Positions 22,908 to 31,148 are shown, counted from the stretch's first letter. The stretch: 54,036 nt of DNA from an uncultured Bacteroides sp. (GCF_910578895.1 NZ_CAJTSC010000023.1:1-54036); one strand, 5' to 3'. The notes: a model not told the origin generated them from the letters alone. Translations and numbers: made by a program.

Positions 22908-24203
22908 TTATTCTTCATAATCATCTTGTTTGGTAACAAGTAATTTGTCTACTCTGCCACGATCCATGTCCACGATTTCAAACTCCAGGCTTCTGTAGTG
23001 GAAGATGTCGCCGGCTTTCGGAATCCGTCCGATGAGGAACATGGCAAGTCCGCTCAGGGTAGTGAAGTCCTCTTCTTTCAGGTCATCGTAATTCAATATG
23101 TCCATTGCTTCCATAAAGTCGCCTATGTTCATGGACGCCTCTACCAGCATGGACCCGTCAGCTCTGGTGACTATGTTTTCTTCTTCCGTTTCATTCTCTT
23201 CCAGAATATCACCGAAGATGCTTTCCGTCAAGTCGTGCAAAGTGATAATCCCTTCCGTATTTCCATACTCGTTTACAACAACTCCGAACTTGTTTTTGTT
23301 CTTCTTGAAGAGTTCTAAAACTTTTTTTGCATATAAACTTTCGGGAATAAACAAGGGCGGGCGCGCAATTGTGCGCAGATTGAACGGTTGTTCACTGCCC
23401 AACATCAGGATGATGTCTTTGACTGAGAGAACTCCTATGATTTCGTCCTTGCCACGCTCCACTAACAGGTATTTGCTGAAATGTTCTTCGTTTATAATCC
23501 GCAGAACCTCTTCTTGGGTGTCCGTAGGGTGCAGCACGACTAAATCACGGCGATGTGTCATCAGGTTGTTGGCCCTTTTGTCCGAAAAACGGAATACATC
23601 ACGCAGCATTTCGGTTTCATCTTTGTCGATGACACCTTGTTCGGAACTTTGGTGCAGAATCATTTTCAATTCCTCTTGCGTCATCTGCCGTTCTTCTCCG
23701 CCTTTCATGCCGATAAGCTTGTTGGTAAGTTTGGTCGAGGCGCTGAGAAGACACACAAACGGATAGGATACTTTAGTAAGAATGATCATAAAAGGACTGA
23801 GCAGGGTGGCATAACGTTCCGGGTTGTTCAATGCCATTGATTTGGGAACCAACTCTCCGATAATGAGCGATAAGTAGGTGATGACGGCTACGGTAGTCAC
23901 CATTGCCAGGTCTTTGGCATATAATTCCAGACCGGGAATCATGGCAAATAGCGGAACTACATCATCGGCTATGGCTACACCGCCGTATGCACCCGATACG
24001 ATGCCGATAAGTGTAATGCCGATCTGGATGGTAGAGAGAAATTTTTCGGGTTCTTCCAACTGTTTCAGAACCCCCTTTGCACTTTTGTTTCCTTTACTTA
24101 CAAGGGTTTCCAGACGCGCTTTGCTTGAAGACACTAATGCTATTTCATACATGGCAAAGATGCCATTCAGAATAAGTAAGAACAGAATAACGATAAATTC
24201 CAT
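22908..24203 (-). CDS. CNNM/CorC-type membrane protein with paired CBS domains (HlyC/CorC family)
   Basis: The 431-residue protein has an N-terminal DUF21/CNNM membrane domain with three to four hydrophobic helices (MEFIVILFLLILNGIFAMYEIALVSSSKARLE, IQIGITLIGIVSGAYGG, MVTTVAVITYLSLIIGELVPKSMAL). Two CBS domains follow (residues about 210-335, DLVVLHP..YLLVERGKDEIIGVLSVKDI and FGVVVNEYGNTEGIITLHDL). The last part is a CorC_HlyC domain (DGSMLVEASMNIGDFMEA, HYRSLEFEIVDMDRGRVDKL). Family members take part in Mg2+/divalent cation export or tolerance, and a Bacteroidota relative is named GldE. The old label haemolysin is not supported by function. Confidence 0.9.
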   Translation of the reverse strand: MEFIVILFLLILNGIFAMYEIALVSSSKARLETLVSKGNKSAKGVLKQLEEPEKFLSTIQIGITLIGIVSGAYGGVAIADDVVPLFAMIPGLELYAKDLAMVTTVAVITYLSLIIGELVPKSMALNNPERYATLLSPFMIILTKVSYPFVCLLSASTKLTNKLIGMKGGEERQMTQEELKMILHQSSEQGVIDKDETEMLRDVFRFSDKRANNLMTHRRDLVVLHPTDTQEEVLRIINEEHFSKYLLVERGKDEIIGVLSVKDIILMLGSEQPFNLRTIARPPLFIPESLYAKKVLELFKKNKNKFGVVVNEYGNTEGIITLHDLTESIFGDILEENETEEENIVTRADGSMLVEASMNIGDFMEAMDILNYDDLKEEDFTTLSGLAMFLIGRIPKAGDIFHYRSLEFEIVDMDRGRVDKLLVTKQDDYEE

Positions 24204-24319
24204 GTTTGTAAATACTGATAATTATTTGTTTATTGCAAATAGTTTATATGTAAATATAACGTTGTTCACGTATTTATTGTTAATTTTACCGTCCCTTAAA
24301 TAAACTTAAACAAAGAAAC

Positions 24320-25132
24320 ATGAAAAATAAACTTTTTCTATTCGTACTTCTACTACAGGCTGTAAGCATACGGGCCGCACGTGTAGATACCGTGTTCGTA
24401 AAAAGTCCTTCGATGCAGAAGGAAGTGAAGGTGGTTTATATTCTTCCGGACAAGGCACTTGCCAAAAAACCGCAAGCTTGCCCGGTAGTGTATCTGTTGC
24501 ATGGCTATGGCGGTAATGCGCATACATGGATTGGCGTAAAGCCGGATTTACCTCAGATTGCCGATGAGAAAGGCATCATATTCGCCTGTCCCGATGGTAA
24601 GAACAGCTGGTATTGGGACAGCCCGCAAAATCCTGCCTACCGTTATGAAACCTTTATATCTTCGGAATTAGTGAGCTATACAGATACGCATTACGCCACG
24701 ATTTCCGACAAACGCGCACGCGCTATCAGTGGTTTGAGCATGGGCGGGCATGGTGCGTTGTGGAATGCTATCCGCCATACGGACATATTCGGTGCGGCAG
24801 GCAGCATGAGCGGCGGGGTGGATATCCGTCCTTTTCCCAATAATTGGGAGATGAAGAAACAGTTGGGTGAGCTTACTGCCAATGAGTCGGTATGGAATAA
24901 TCATACGGTAATCAATCAGGTAGATAAACTGAAGAACGGCGATTTGGCATTGATTGTGGATTGCGGTGAGAGCGATTTCTTTTTGGAGGTAAACAAGGAG
25001 TTGCACAAACGGCTATTGGCATACAAGATAGAGCACGATTTTATAACACGTCCCGGCGGGCATACGGGCAAGTATTGGAATAATTCCATAGACTATCACA
25101 TCTTGTTTTTCTGCAAGTTCTTTAATCGGTAA
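24320..25132 (+). CDS. Secreted alpha/beta-hydrolase esterase (esterase D / feruloyl-esterase-like)
   Basis: The 270-residue protein has a signal peptide (MKNKLFLFVLLLQAVSIRA). The alpha/beta-hydrolase core is clear: VVYLLHGYGGNAHTW (oxyanion region), IIFACPDGKNSWYWDSP, and the nucleophile elbow GLSMGGHGAL with Ser in G-x-S-x-G. The likely acid is in VDCGESDFF and the catalytic His in RPGGHTGKYW. Such secreted esterases remove acetyl, feruloyl or other acyl groups from polysaccharides in Bacteroides, and the exact substrate is not readable. The stop codon abuts the convergent stop of the next gene with no gap. Confidence 0.88.
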   Translation: MKNKLFLFVLLLQAVSIRAARVDTVFVKSPSMQKEVKVVYILPDKALAKKPQACPVVYLLHGYGGNAHTWIGVKPDLPQIADEKGIIFACPDGKNSWYWDSPQNPAYRYETFISSELVSYTDTHYATISDKRARAISGLSMGGHGALWNAIRHTDIFGAAGSMSGGVDIRPFPNNWEMKKQLGELTANESVWNNHTVINQVDKLKNGDLALIVDCGESDFFLEVNKELHKRLLAYKIEHDFITRPGGHTGKYWNNSIDYHILFFCKFFNR

Positions 25133-25963
25133 TTATTCAATCACATAGTTTACGGTACGGACATAGTTCGTGCCGTAACTGTTTGTGACTTCTTTGCAGG
25201 AGGTCAGTGCGTTGTGCTTATCGAACGTATAGGTATATTCCGTCACTTCCTTGCTCTCCGCGTTTCCATCGGGAATAATTCGCTCTATCAGCATCGGAAA
25301 CGGTTCTCCCAACAGTTTGCCGTAGAAAGCGGCGGTGTGCAGTGACAGCGGGTATAGTTCGGAGAGAAACAGACTGGGCACTCCCGTCCCGCTATCAGTT
25401 TCGTTGCTTGCCGAAGTCGTGGCGGTGTATGCCGCGGTGTGGGTGTCTATCTGGCGGGCGATGCGTAGTTCCCGGCGGTTGCTGTAGTCGATGTTGATTG
25501 ATGCGTATACCTTGCCGTTGATTTGTTCGGTTATCTTTTCCAGATAGCAGTTGCCTTCCGGTGTGGTGAAGTAGGAAAAGGAGTAAGTGCGGGTCGCGAC
25601 GCTTTCCCGGCGCGTACAAGATATGGCATATCCCCGGTTGTCCAGCAGATAAGTGGAGACGTTGCCGAAATCGTCTGCCACCACGGCTTGCCGCTCGTTG
25701 TAGGTTACGGATGTCGCATTTTTCATACTCATCTGTTCGCCTTGTACGGAATAGCCCTGCACGGTAGTATAGTCGGTCAGCCTGCCTTGGCTGAACAGGA
25801 AGGTCTGGACGGTGGTCACCGTAGGTACGTTCGCTTCGTAAGGGCTCTCTTCGGATAATTGGATTTTCGAGCAGGTAGCGGGATAATCGTCAGAGTCGTT
25901 GCCGTCTTCGCAGGCAGTCAGCACCGCGAGTATAGTGCATAAGGCGATAACCAATCTTTTCAT
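25133..25963 (-). CDS. DUF-type lipoprotein of unknown function, partner of the S41-like protein
   Basis: The open frame extends upstream to 26545, but that part is antisense to the S41-like gene. ATG 25963 gives a proper lipoprotein signal (MKRLVIALCTILAVLTAC, Cys18), so I use it (276 residues). The rest is rich in beta-strands with conserved-looking segments: TVQTFLFSQGRLTDYTTVQGYSV, TVSTYLLDNRGYAISC-type hairpins, and YTFDKHNALTSCKEV at the end, resembling the YD-like DUF4595 style of Bacteroidota lipoproteins (from memory). It starts 11 bp after the S41-like gene, so the two are surely one transcript. Confidence 0.75.
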   Translation of the reverse strand: MKRLVIALCTILAVLTACEDGNDSDDYPATCSKIQLSEESPYEANVPTVTTVQTFLFSQGRLTDYTTVQGYSVQGEQMSMKNATSVTYNERQAVVADDFGNVSTYLLDNRGYAISCTRRESVATRTYSFSYFTTPEGNCYLEKITEQINGKVYASINIDYSNRRELRIARQIDTHTAAYTATTSASNETDSGTGVPSLFLSELYPLSLHTAAFYGKLLGEPFPMLIERIIPDGNAESKEVTEYTYTFDKHNALTSCKEVTNSYGTNYVRTVNYVIE

Positions 25964-25974
25964 ATTGTTTCCTT

Positions 25975-27411
25975 TTATTTGATAATCAGCCCTCTGCACA
26001 CGCTTCTCGGGGCGACAAAGCTTTTCACCGGCGTACCGTGCATGGTGCTCTTCGGCAGTTCGATGGCTCCCGCTATAACTCCCAAGGCTGTGTTGAACAA
26101 TATCTCGTCCGGGTCGCCTAAAGGAAGATAATAAGGCAGATAAGATGTCTCGTTGACGGAGATATCCGGGCGGAAGCCTGTGAGGTAGTCCGCTTCTCCT
26201 TGCGCATTGAACACTTCGCACACTACCGGACGCAACACCCAGGCGTGTTTCCGGTTGGTGAAAGACTCCGTTGCCACGTATTCTCCCCGGGTAGTCCCGC
26301 CGATAAGCACCACTTTCATATACGGGCGCAGGCAGTTGATCAGCATTTCTGCGGCGCCTGCCGTAGTCTGGCTCGTGATGATATAGACGGTGGAGAGGTT
26401 CAGATTGGTTCCGTCCGGCAGGAGCTGGGAGTCCAGTAGCAGGTCGCGATTTCTGGCGCTTTGCTTGTCGTTGTATTGCAGGAAAGCGAGCGGACTGCCC
26501 AGCTTTTCGGCAGGAACAAGTATACTGGCAAGCAGCTGCACGCACTTCAACTCTCCACCGGGATTGTAGCGGAGGTCAAGCACCAGTTGGTTGACGCCCG
26601 ACTGCTTGCACGTTTGGGCGAAGGCGCGCAGTTCGTTGTTGTACAATTCCGGGTTTTCCGTAGTACCGGCGGTAAAAGAGTTGTATGCCAGATAGGCTAT
26701 CCGGTCGTCGGTTCCTTCCAGTTGTACGAACCGGGTACTGTGGACAGCGCTTACTGCTACCGGACGGGCGGCAGGCAATACGAAATCTCCTATTTCCCGG
26801 ATGACGGCTGTTCCGTTGTCTTCCTCATTATCGTTCGTTCCGGTGCCGGCATTGCTTTCGCTTCCCGTGTTACCTGTGCTTTCGCCTTCGTTGCCACTGT
26901 GCTCCACGATGACATATTTTCCCACGTGCAGCGTCCGTGCATCACCTCCCTTGAGCTTTTCTTCCGTCTTCCGGGTGATGGAGTCGCCGTCTACGAGCAT
27001 TATCCAGTTGCCGCGTTCCAGTCCGGCATCTTCAGCGGGAGAGTTCTTGGCTACATACGAGACGAGTGCCTGGTAGGTTGTATCACTGGTAGCTATCTTA
27101 TGTAAGGTATAGTCGAAGCCATAGCTCGGCAGCGGAATTTCCATGAGAGTATCGACAGTGGAGAATCCTTTGTCGTTCTTCGATAAGATGCTTTTTAAGA
27201 AAGCTTCCGGAGTTTGAAAATAGTTCAGGCTTTTGGCGGCAGGAATATCCTCATACCATAAGTAGACTTCTCTCATCAGGCTGTCCATCCAAAGGTCGCG
27301 TTCTGTCAGCGGATAGTATTCTTTCCAGCGGTCTTCCCCGCAGGAAAACAGGCTTATCAGCGCGAGGAGTCCCGATAGGGGGAAAAGTAACAGTTTTCTT
27401 ATCTTCATCAC
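25975..27411 (-). CDS. S41 (C-terminal processing) peptidase homologue, lipoprotein, predicted catalytically inactive
   Basis: The 478-residue lipoprotein (MMKIRKLLLF..LISLFSC) has the S41 order. An N-terminal helical part (LWMDSLMREVYLWYEDIP) is followed by a PDZ-like domain (ALVSYVAKNSPAEDAGLERGNWIMLVDGDSI). A Gly/Asn/Glu-rich linker near 170-195 comes next, then the S41 catalytic domain (IAYLAYNSF, LVLDLRYNPGGELKC). The nucleophile block, normally T-A-S-A-S-E, reads T-A-G-A-A-E (Gly352). The catalytic Lys 25 residues later is Glu377 (TTRGEYV for the usual TxGKxV). Both catalytic residues are thus missing while the fold is kept. It probably works as a binding or scaffold protein. It is co-transcribed with the lipoprotein 11 bp downstream. 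Confidence 0.87.
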   Translation of the reverse strand: MMKIRKLLLFPLSGLLALISLFSCGEDRWKEYYPLTERDLWMDSLMREVYLWYEDIPAAKSLNYFQTPEAFLKSILSKNDKGFSTVDTLMEIPLPSYGFDYTLHKIATSDTTYQALVSYVAKNSPAEDAGLERGNWIMLVDGDSITRKTEEKLKGGDARTLHVGKYVIVEHSGNEGESTGNTGSESNAGTGTNDNEEDNGTAVIREIGDFVLPAARPVAVSAVHSTRFVQLEGTDDRIAYLAYNSFTAGTTENPELYNNELRAFAQTCKQSGVNQLVLDLRYNPGGELKCVQLLASILVPAEKLGSPLAFLQYNDKQSARNRDLLLDSQLLPDGTNLNLSTVYIITSQTTAGAAEMLINCLRPYMKVVLIGGTTRGEYVATESFTNRKHAWVLRPVVCEVFNAQGEADYLTGFRPDISVNETSYLPYYLPLGDPDEILFNTALGVIAGAIELPKSTMHGTPVKSFVAPRSVCRGLIIK

Positions 27412-27534
27412 TCTCTATATCATTTGGTTTTCGTACGCAAAAATAGCGAATAGTTCTTGTATCTGCCACAAATGTGGTATAAAATTCCCCATTGCATGCC
27501 ATAGGCTGCTTGTGATGATGAACAGGCATAGAAA

Positions 27535-27572
27535 AAGAGGGCATGCTAATAAGAATCAGTCTATGCCCTCTT
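27535..27572 (-). terminator. Terminator after the DUF4251-like gene
   Basis: AAGAGGGCAT (27535-27544) and ATGCCCTCTT (27563-27572) form a 10-bp stem. On the minus strand the hairpin follows the stop at 27598 by about 25 nt and ends in a T-run (CTCTTTTTC). Confidence 0.75.
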
Positions 27573-27597
27573 GAAAATATATAAGTTGTAACGAAGT

Positions 27598-28188
27598 TTA
27601 CCAAGAACGTCCTTTATAGATATTCGACTGTTCCAACGGCAACAGGTTGCCACTTAAGGTCATCGTATTGGAGTTGAAGTTCGGATTGATAGTGACGGTT
27701 GCATTATTGCTGCCTTTGGTCAGCGTGAGGAATATTTGGGCGGAGACGCCGATACCCTGGATACTGAAATTACAGTTGATGTTACCGCGCTTGTCGGTAG
27801 ACATTTTCATGTCCGATACAGTGCCGTCCACCGTTACGCCGCCAATACCGTTAGGACCGGGATAAGCCGTGTTGAAGGCTACCTGTACGGTTCCTCGTCC
27901 CTGATTTACCAATACGAAGTTCGTGTTGGAAGTGACAAAAGCCGTTCGTCCGCTACGGAACATTACCTGATTGGCTTCCAATACAAATTTTTGTGCTTTC
28001 AGCGCTGCTACGGCATCGTCATAAGAGATGGCATCGACTACTTGTTGTTCCGCTTTCTGGCGGGCGCGTTGTGCATCTCTTTGGGCTTTACGGTCTGCAC
28101 GGCGTTGTGCGTTGCTCTCTTGTGCATACACGGTGGTGGTCACCATGCCTGCCAATACTAATGCTGCTAATGCAATAAACTTTTTCAT
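27598..28188 (-). CDS. DUF4251-family periplasmic protein
   Basis: The 196-residue protein has a signal peptide (MKKFIALAALVLAGMVTTTVYAQ). It continues with a highly charged Arg/Lys/Gln/Ala helix (residues about 25-50: NAQRRADRKAQRDAQRAR) that could form a coiled coil. Then comes a beta-rich domain with the DUF4251 pattern: ALKAQKFVLEANQVM, FVTSNTNFVLVNQGRGTVQVAF, YPGPNGIGGVTVDG, ISMQG-type NFSIQGIGVSAQIFLTLTKGS, and LSGNLLPLEQSNIYKGRSW at the end. DUF4251 proteins are common in Bacteroides and have no assigned function. It is transcribed alone and has its own terminator. Confidence 0.8.
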   Translation of the reverse strand: MKKFIALAALVLAGMVTTTVYAQESNAQRRADRKAQRDAQRARQKAEQQVVDAISYDDAVAALKAQKFVLEANQVMFRSGRTAFVTSNTNFVLVNQGRGTVQVAFNTAYPGPNGIGGVTVDGTVSDMKMSTDKRGNINCNFSIQGIGVSAQIFLTLTKGSNNATVTINPNFNSNTMTLSGNLLPLEQSNIYKGRSW

Positions 28189-28238
28189 ACTTAATTCTTG
28201 TTTAGGTTTAAATTATCTTGTTCGTTATCACGTTTTTT

Positions 28239-28406
28239 TCATTTACAGGAGTTATAAGAGTTGTCGCTTCGTTCCGCTCCGTTAGGAATTAAAGAAGTTA
28301 GAACCTATACTCTTGCGTATGTAGTCACAGAAGTATCGTTTTTTGACTGTTAAGCCGACTTGTAGGCTGATGACTTCCTTTAACTATCTCTACCTCCTGT
28401 AAATGA
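28239..28406. repeat. 168-bp segment bounded by 13-bp inverted repeats (TCATTTACAGGAG)
   Basis: TCATTTACAGGAG (28239-28251) and CTCCTGTAAATGA (28394-28406) are exact reverse complements. The second copy is followed by a GCCGTGG block that recurs after the same 13-mer at 48494-48506. The segment between shows no ORF. The whole of 28189-28651 is otherwise gene-free. A small inverted repeat TCCGA/TCGGA lies at 28512-28527. This may be a small non-autonomous element or a structured leader of the minus-strand gene starting at 28188. Confidence 0.5.
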
Positions 28407-28651
28407 GAAAGCCGTGGCTCGTTATAAGTTTATTACAAGAACAATGCCTGTTCGTGGATTGTTCACCGCTTTTCAGTTATATTATACCTTTAATTTAATT
28501 ATGTGAATTGGTCCGATAATAGTCGGATTGAAAAGAGTTCTTATAGGAAATAAACTTTTGCAACCTATCAAAAAAGGCTATATCATGGGCAAATGTCTAT
28601 TCGTTATCTTTAGATGGAAGTAATTTTAATTGTTGGAGTTAAGACCGTAGT

Positions 28652-28938
28652 CTAATCGTTCTCACCACCTCTATCCATATAAGTAATGTTGAGGTGTGAT
28701 AAGTCAATCCATAGACCGTTGTCATTGGCAAACTTTATCAATGCTTCTGTTTGCCCTCTCTTATAGCTCTCTGTTGGTTCAATTTCTCCTGCTGCTTCCT
28801 TACTTCTTCTGGTGATGCAGGCTGCTTGCTCCAAGAGATTATTGATTGGCGGGTACGCTCTATCCATTGCTTGTGAAATTCATTAATATATTCCATAATT
28901 TGCTTGATTATGAGTTTAAGACGAAGGTAATCATTCAA
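28652..28938 (-). pseudogene. Frameshifted, truncated remnant of a mobile-element-type protein
   Basis: Two overlapping short minus-strand frames join into one sensible protein. The first (from 28938) reads MNDYLRLKLIIKQIMEYINE to ..EEVRKQQEKLNQQ, then runs to a stop. The other frame continues TESYKRGQTEALIKFANDNG, then LWIDLSHLNITYMDRGGEND, then a stop. The shift lies near 28762-28775. The segment F-A-N-D-N-G-L-W-I-D..GGEN resembles the start of kinase-like domains found in Bacteroides polyvalent/mobile-element proteins (from memory). In those the chain continues for 100 or more residues, so this would be both frameshifted and truncated. Function is presumably lost. A genuinely short protein made by frameshifting cannot be excluded. 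Confidence 0.4.
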
Positions 28939-29012
28939 ATAACTATCCGGTTTGTTGGTTACTGTTATATTGTTAAATGGTCGTGAATAAGCATTGTAAT
29001 ATATCTAAAATA

Positions 29013-29046
29013 AAAATCCCCATAACCATTACAGTTACAGGGATTT
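29013..29046 (-). terminator. Terminator after the GGGtGRT gene
   Basis: AAATCCC (29014-29020) pairs with GGGATTT (29040-29046). On the minus strand the hairpin lies just after the stop codon at 29068 and is followed by a T-rich run (GATTTTTATTTT). Confidence 0.65.
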
Positions 29047-29067
29047 ATATATTAGTAATGTACTAAA

Positions 29068-30078
29068 TTACTTGCTTAAAGCCTGAGCTACGTCCACAGC
29101 ACAAGCCACTGTACATCCTACCATCGGGTTGTTACCGATGCCCAGGAATCCCATCATTTCCACGTGGGCGGGAACTGATGAAGAACCGGCGAACTGAGCG
29201 TCAGAGTGCATACGGCCCATAGTGTCGGTCATACCGTAAGAAGCAGGACCGGCAGCCATGTTATCCGGATGGAGTGTACGACCTGTACCACCACCGGAAG
29301 CAACTGAGAAGTACGGCTTGCCAGCTAATACACGTTCTTTCTTGTAAGTACCTGCAACCGGATGTTGGAAACGGGTCGGGTTGGTAGAGTTACCTGTGAT
29401 AGATACGTCTACGCCTTCTTTCCACATGATAGCTACACCTTCGCGAACGTCATCGGCACCATAGCATTTCACTTTGGCACGAGGACCATCGCTGTATGCG
29501 ATTTCGCGAACCACGTTCAGTTCGCCTGTGTAGTAGTCGAATTGAGTCTGAACGTATGTAAAGCCGTTGATACGGGAGATAATCTGTGCGGCATCTTTGC
29601 CCAGACCGTTCAAGATACAACGCAAAGGCTCTTTACGTACTTTGTCAGCTTTGGCAGCGATTTTGATAGCACCTTCTGCGGCTGCGAATGATTCGTGACC
29701 GGCGAGGAAAGCGAAACATTTGGTTTCTTCGCGGAGCAACATGGCAGCCAAGTTACCGTGACCGAGACCTACCTTGCGGTCGTCGGCTACAGAACCCGGA
29801 ATGCAGAATGCCTGCAGACCGATACCGATAGCTTCGGCAGCATCGGCAGCATTCTTGCAGCCTTTCTTGATAGCGATGGCACAACCTACCACGTAAGCCC
29901 ATTTTGCATTCTCAAAGCAGATAGGCTGAGTTTCTTCACACGTCTTGTAAGGATCGAGTCCGGCAGCTTCGCAGATAGCGTTAGCTTCCTCTATGTCTTT
30001 GATGCCGTTGGCGTTCAAGGCTTCGATGATACCTTTGATACGACGGTCTTGACTTTCAAATTTCACTTCTCTAATCAT
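29068..30078 (-). CDS. GGGtGRT-family protein (conserved partner of a NifU-like scaffold)
   Basis: The start at 30078 is set by a strong Shine-Dalgarno-like AAGGAGG nine bases upstream. A longer reading from 30117 would overlap the preceding gene's end and begin MIHVTNN. The 336-residue protein contains the name-giving motif SVASGGGTGRTLHPD. Other conserved blocks are AICEAAGLDPYKTCEETQPICFENAKWAY, AFCIPGSVADDRKVGLGHGNLAAMLLREETKCFAFLAGHESFAAAEG, and a GNNPMVGCTVACAVDVAQAL end. Several Cys residues suggest a metal or Fe-S site. No signal peptide is present, so it should be cytoplasmic. It is encoded 19 bp after the NifU-like gene. Family function is unassigned as far as I know. Confidence 0.9.
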   Translation of the reverse strand: MIREVKFESQDRRIKGIIEALNANGIKDIEEANAICEAAGLDPYKTCEETQPICFENAKWAYVVGCAIAIKKGCKNAADAAEAIGIGLQAFCIPGSVADDRKVGLGHGNLAAMLLREETKCFAFLAGHESFAAAEGAIKIAAKADKVRKEPLRCILNGLGKDAAQIISRINGFTYVQTQFDYYTGELNVVREIAYSDGPRAKVKCYGADDVREGVAIMWKEGVDVSITGNSTNPTRFQHPVAGTYKKERVLAGKPYFSVASGGGTGRTLHPDNMAAGPASYGMTDTMGRMHSDAQFAGSSSVPAHVEMMGFLGIGNNPMVGCTVACAVDVAQALSK

Positions 30079-30097
30079 AGTTTCTTTCCTCCTTATA

Positions 30098-30799
30098 TTA
30101 TTCGTGACGTGGATCAATGTGTTTAACGGCTCCCTGTTCTGCTGTGAAGCGTCCGTAAGTACCGGTTACTTTCTTCAATGCTTCGTTGGCATCAGTGCCT
30201 TTCTTGATTTCATCCATGAATTTGCCCATGTGAACGAACTCGTATCCGCAGATTTCATCGTTCTTGTCAAGAGCGATAGTCTTGATGTAACCTTCTGCCA
30301 TTTCCAGGTAACGGGGACCTTTTGCCAAAGTACCGTACAGAGTACCTACCTGGCTGCGCAAGCCTTTACCTAAATCTTCCAGACCGGCACCGATAATCAG
30401 ACCGCCTTCCGAGAAAGCAGACTGAGTACGTCCGTAAACGATTTGCAGGAAGAGTTCGCGCATTGCTGTATTGATAGCGTCGCAAACGAGGTCGGTGTTC
30501 AATGCTTCGAGGATTGTCTTGCCCGGAAGAATTTCGGCTGCCATAGCTGCCGAGTGAGTCATACCGGAACAACCGATTGTCTCAACCAATGCTTCTTGGA
30601 TAACACCTTCTTTTACGTTCAAAGTCAGTTTGCAAGCACCTTGTTGAGGAGCACACCAACCTACACCATGTGTCAGACCTGAAATATCAACTATTTCTTT
30701 TGATTTTACCCATTTGCCTTCTTCGGGTATGGGAGCCGGTCCGTGGTTAGGACCTTTCTTTACAACACACATGTGTTCCACTTCGTGTGAATAAGTCAT
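30098..30799 (-). CDS. NifU/IscU-like iron-sulfur cluster assembly scaffold protein
   Basis: The 233-residue cytoplasmic protein has an IscU-like core: WCAPQQGACKLTLNVKEGVIQEALVETIGCSGMTHSAAMAAEIL, carrying the expected scaffold cysteines, then KTILEALNTDLVCDAIN. It also has a C-terminal extension (YLEMAEGYIKTIALDKNDEICGYEFVHMGKFMDEIKKG) not found in classical IscU. It is the first gene of a two-gene operon with the GGGtGRT protein. The pairing is conserved in anaerobes and suggests that it builds or passes an Fe-S cluster to that partner. A well-formed Bacteroides promoter lies upstream (30863-30893). Confidence 0.85.
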   Translation of the reverse strand: MTYSHEVEHMCVVKKGPNHGPAPIPEEGKWVKSKEIVDISGLTHGVGWCAPQQGACKLTLNVKEGVIQEALVETIGCSGMTHSAAMAAEILPGKTILEALNTDLVCDAINTAMRELFLQIVYGRTQSAFSEGGLIIGAGLEDLGKGLRSQVGTLYGTLAKGPRYLEMAEGYIKTIALDKNDEICGYEFVHMGKFMDEIKKGTDANEALKKVTGTYGRFTAEQGAVKHIDPRHE

Positions 30800-30862
30800 A
30801 ATTAGCTCTTTTTATAAGTTATAATTAAAAAAAACGTAGTTCCATGTTTTGTTAAGCGGTCA

Positions 30863-30893
30863 CAAAGGTAGTCGTTTTCTTGCTTTCTGCCAA
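30863..30893 (-). promoter_or_regulatory. Bacteroides-type promoter for the NifU-like/GGGtGRT operon
   Basis: On the minus strand TACCTTTG (30870-30863) matches the -7 box TAnnTTTG exactly. TTG (30893-30891) lies 20 nt before it, matching the -33 box. This is about 64 bp upstream of the start at 30799. Confidence 0.75.
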
Positions 30894-31082
30894 CCGTCTG
30901 ATTTGACTTTTTTGCTAAAAATTAGAAATATAGGATGTTGGTTCGGCAGATTGCAATCTCTACATTACAAAGCTTTTTGTCATGGATAAGTTTTGTTCCG
31001 GCAAGTAGGCTGGCGGGTACTGCCGCAACCGGTGTGCGGTCCGGGTAGCGGGTGGTCTGTGCTCATGATGGGATTGAGATAG

Positions 31083-31148
31083 GAATCATAGGTAATGATT
31101 GTATGATTCATACGTAATGATTATTGGAATCATATGTAATGATTGTTG
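31083..31148. repeat. Tandem array: three 22-bp palindromic units
   Basis: Three consecutive 22-bp units start at 31083, 31105 and 31127. Each has the form GAWTCATANGTAATGATTRTTG with an internal inverted repeat (ATCAT-ANGTA-ATGAT; the second unit has TTCAT). They lie in the 540-bp divergent region between the NifU-like gene and the DMP19-like gene, and no ORF spans them. The period of 22 bp equals about two turns of DNA, so the units would face the same side of the helix. Confidence 0.8.

Noticed and set aside
25964..26545. Upstream extension of the lipoprotein frame, giving a 470-residue protein
   Set aside because: It is antisense to the well-supported S41-like gene, has low-complexity Arg/Pro-rich content, and the lipoprotein signal begins at 25963.
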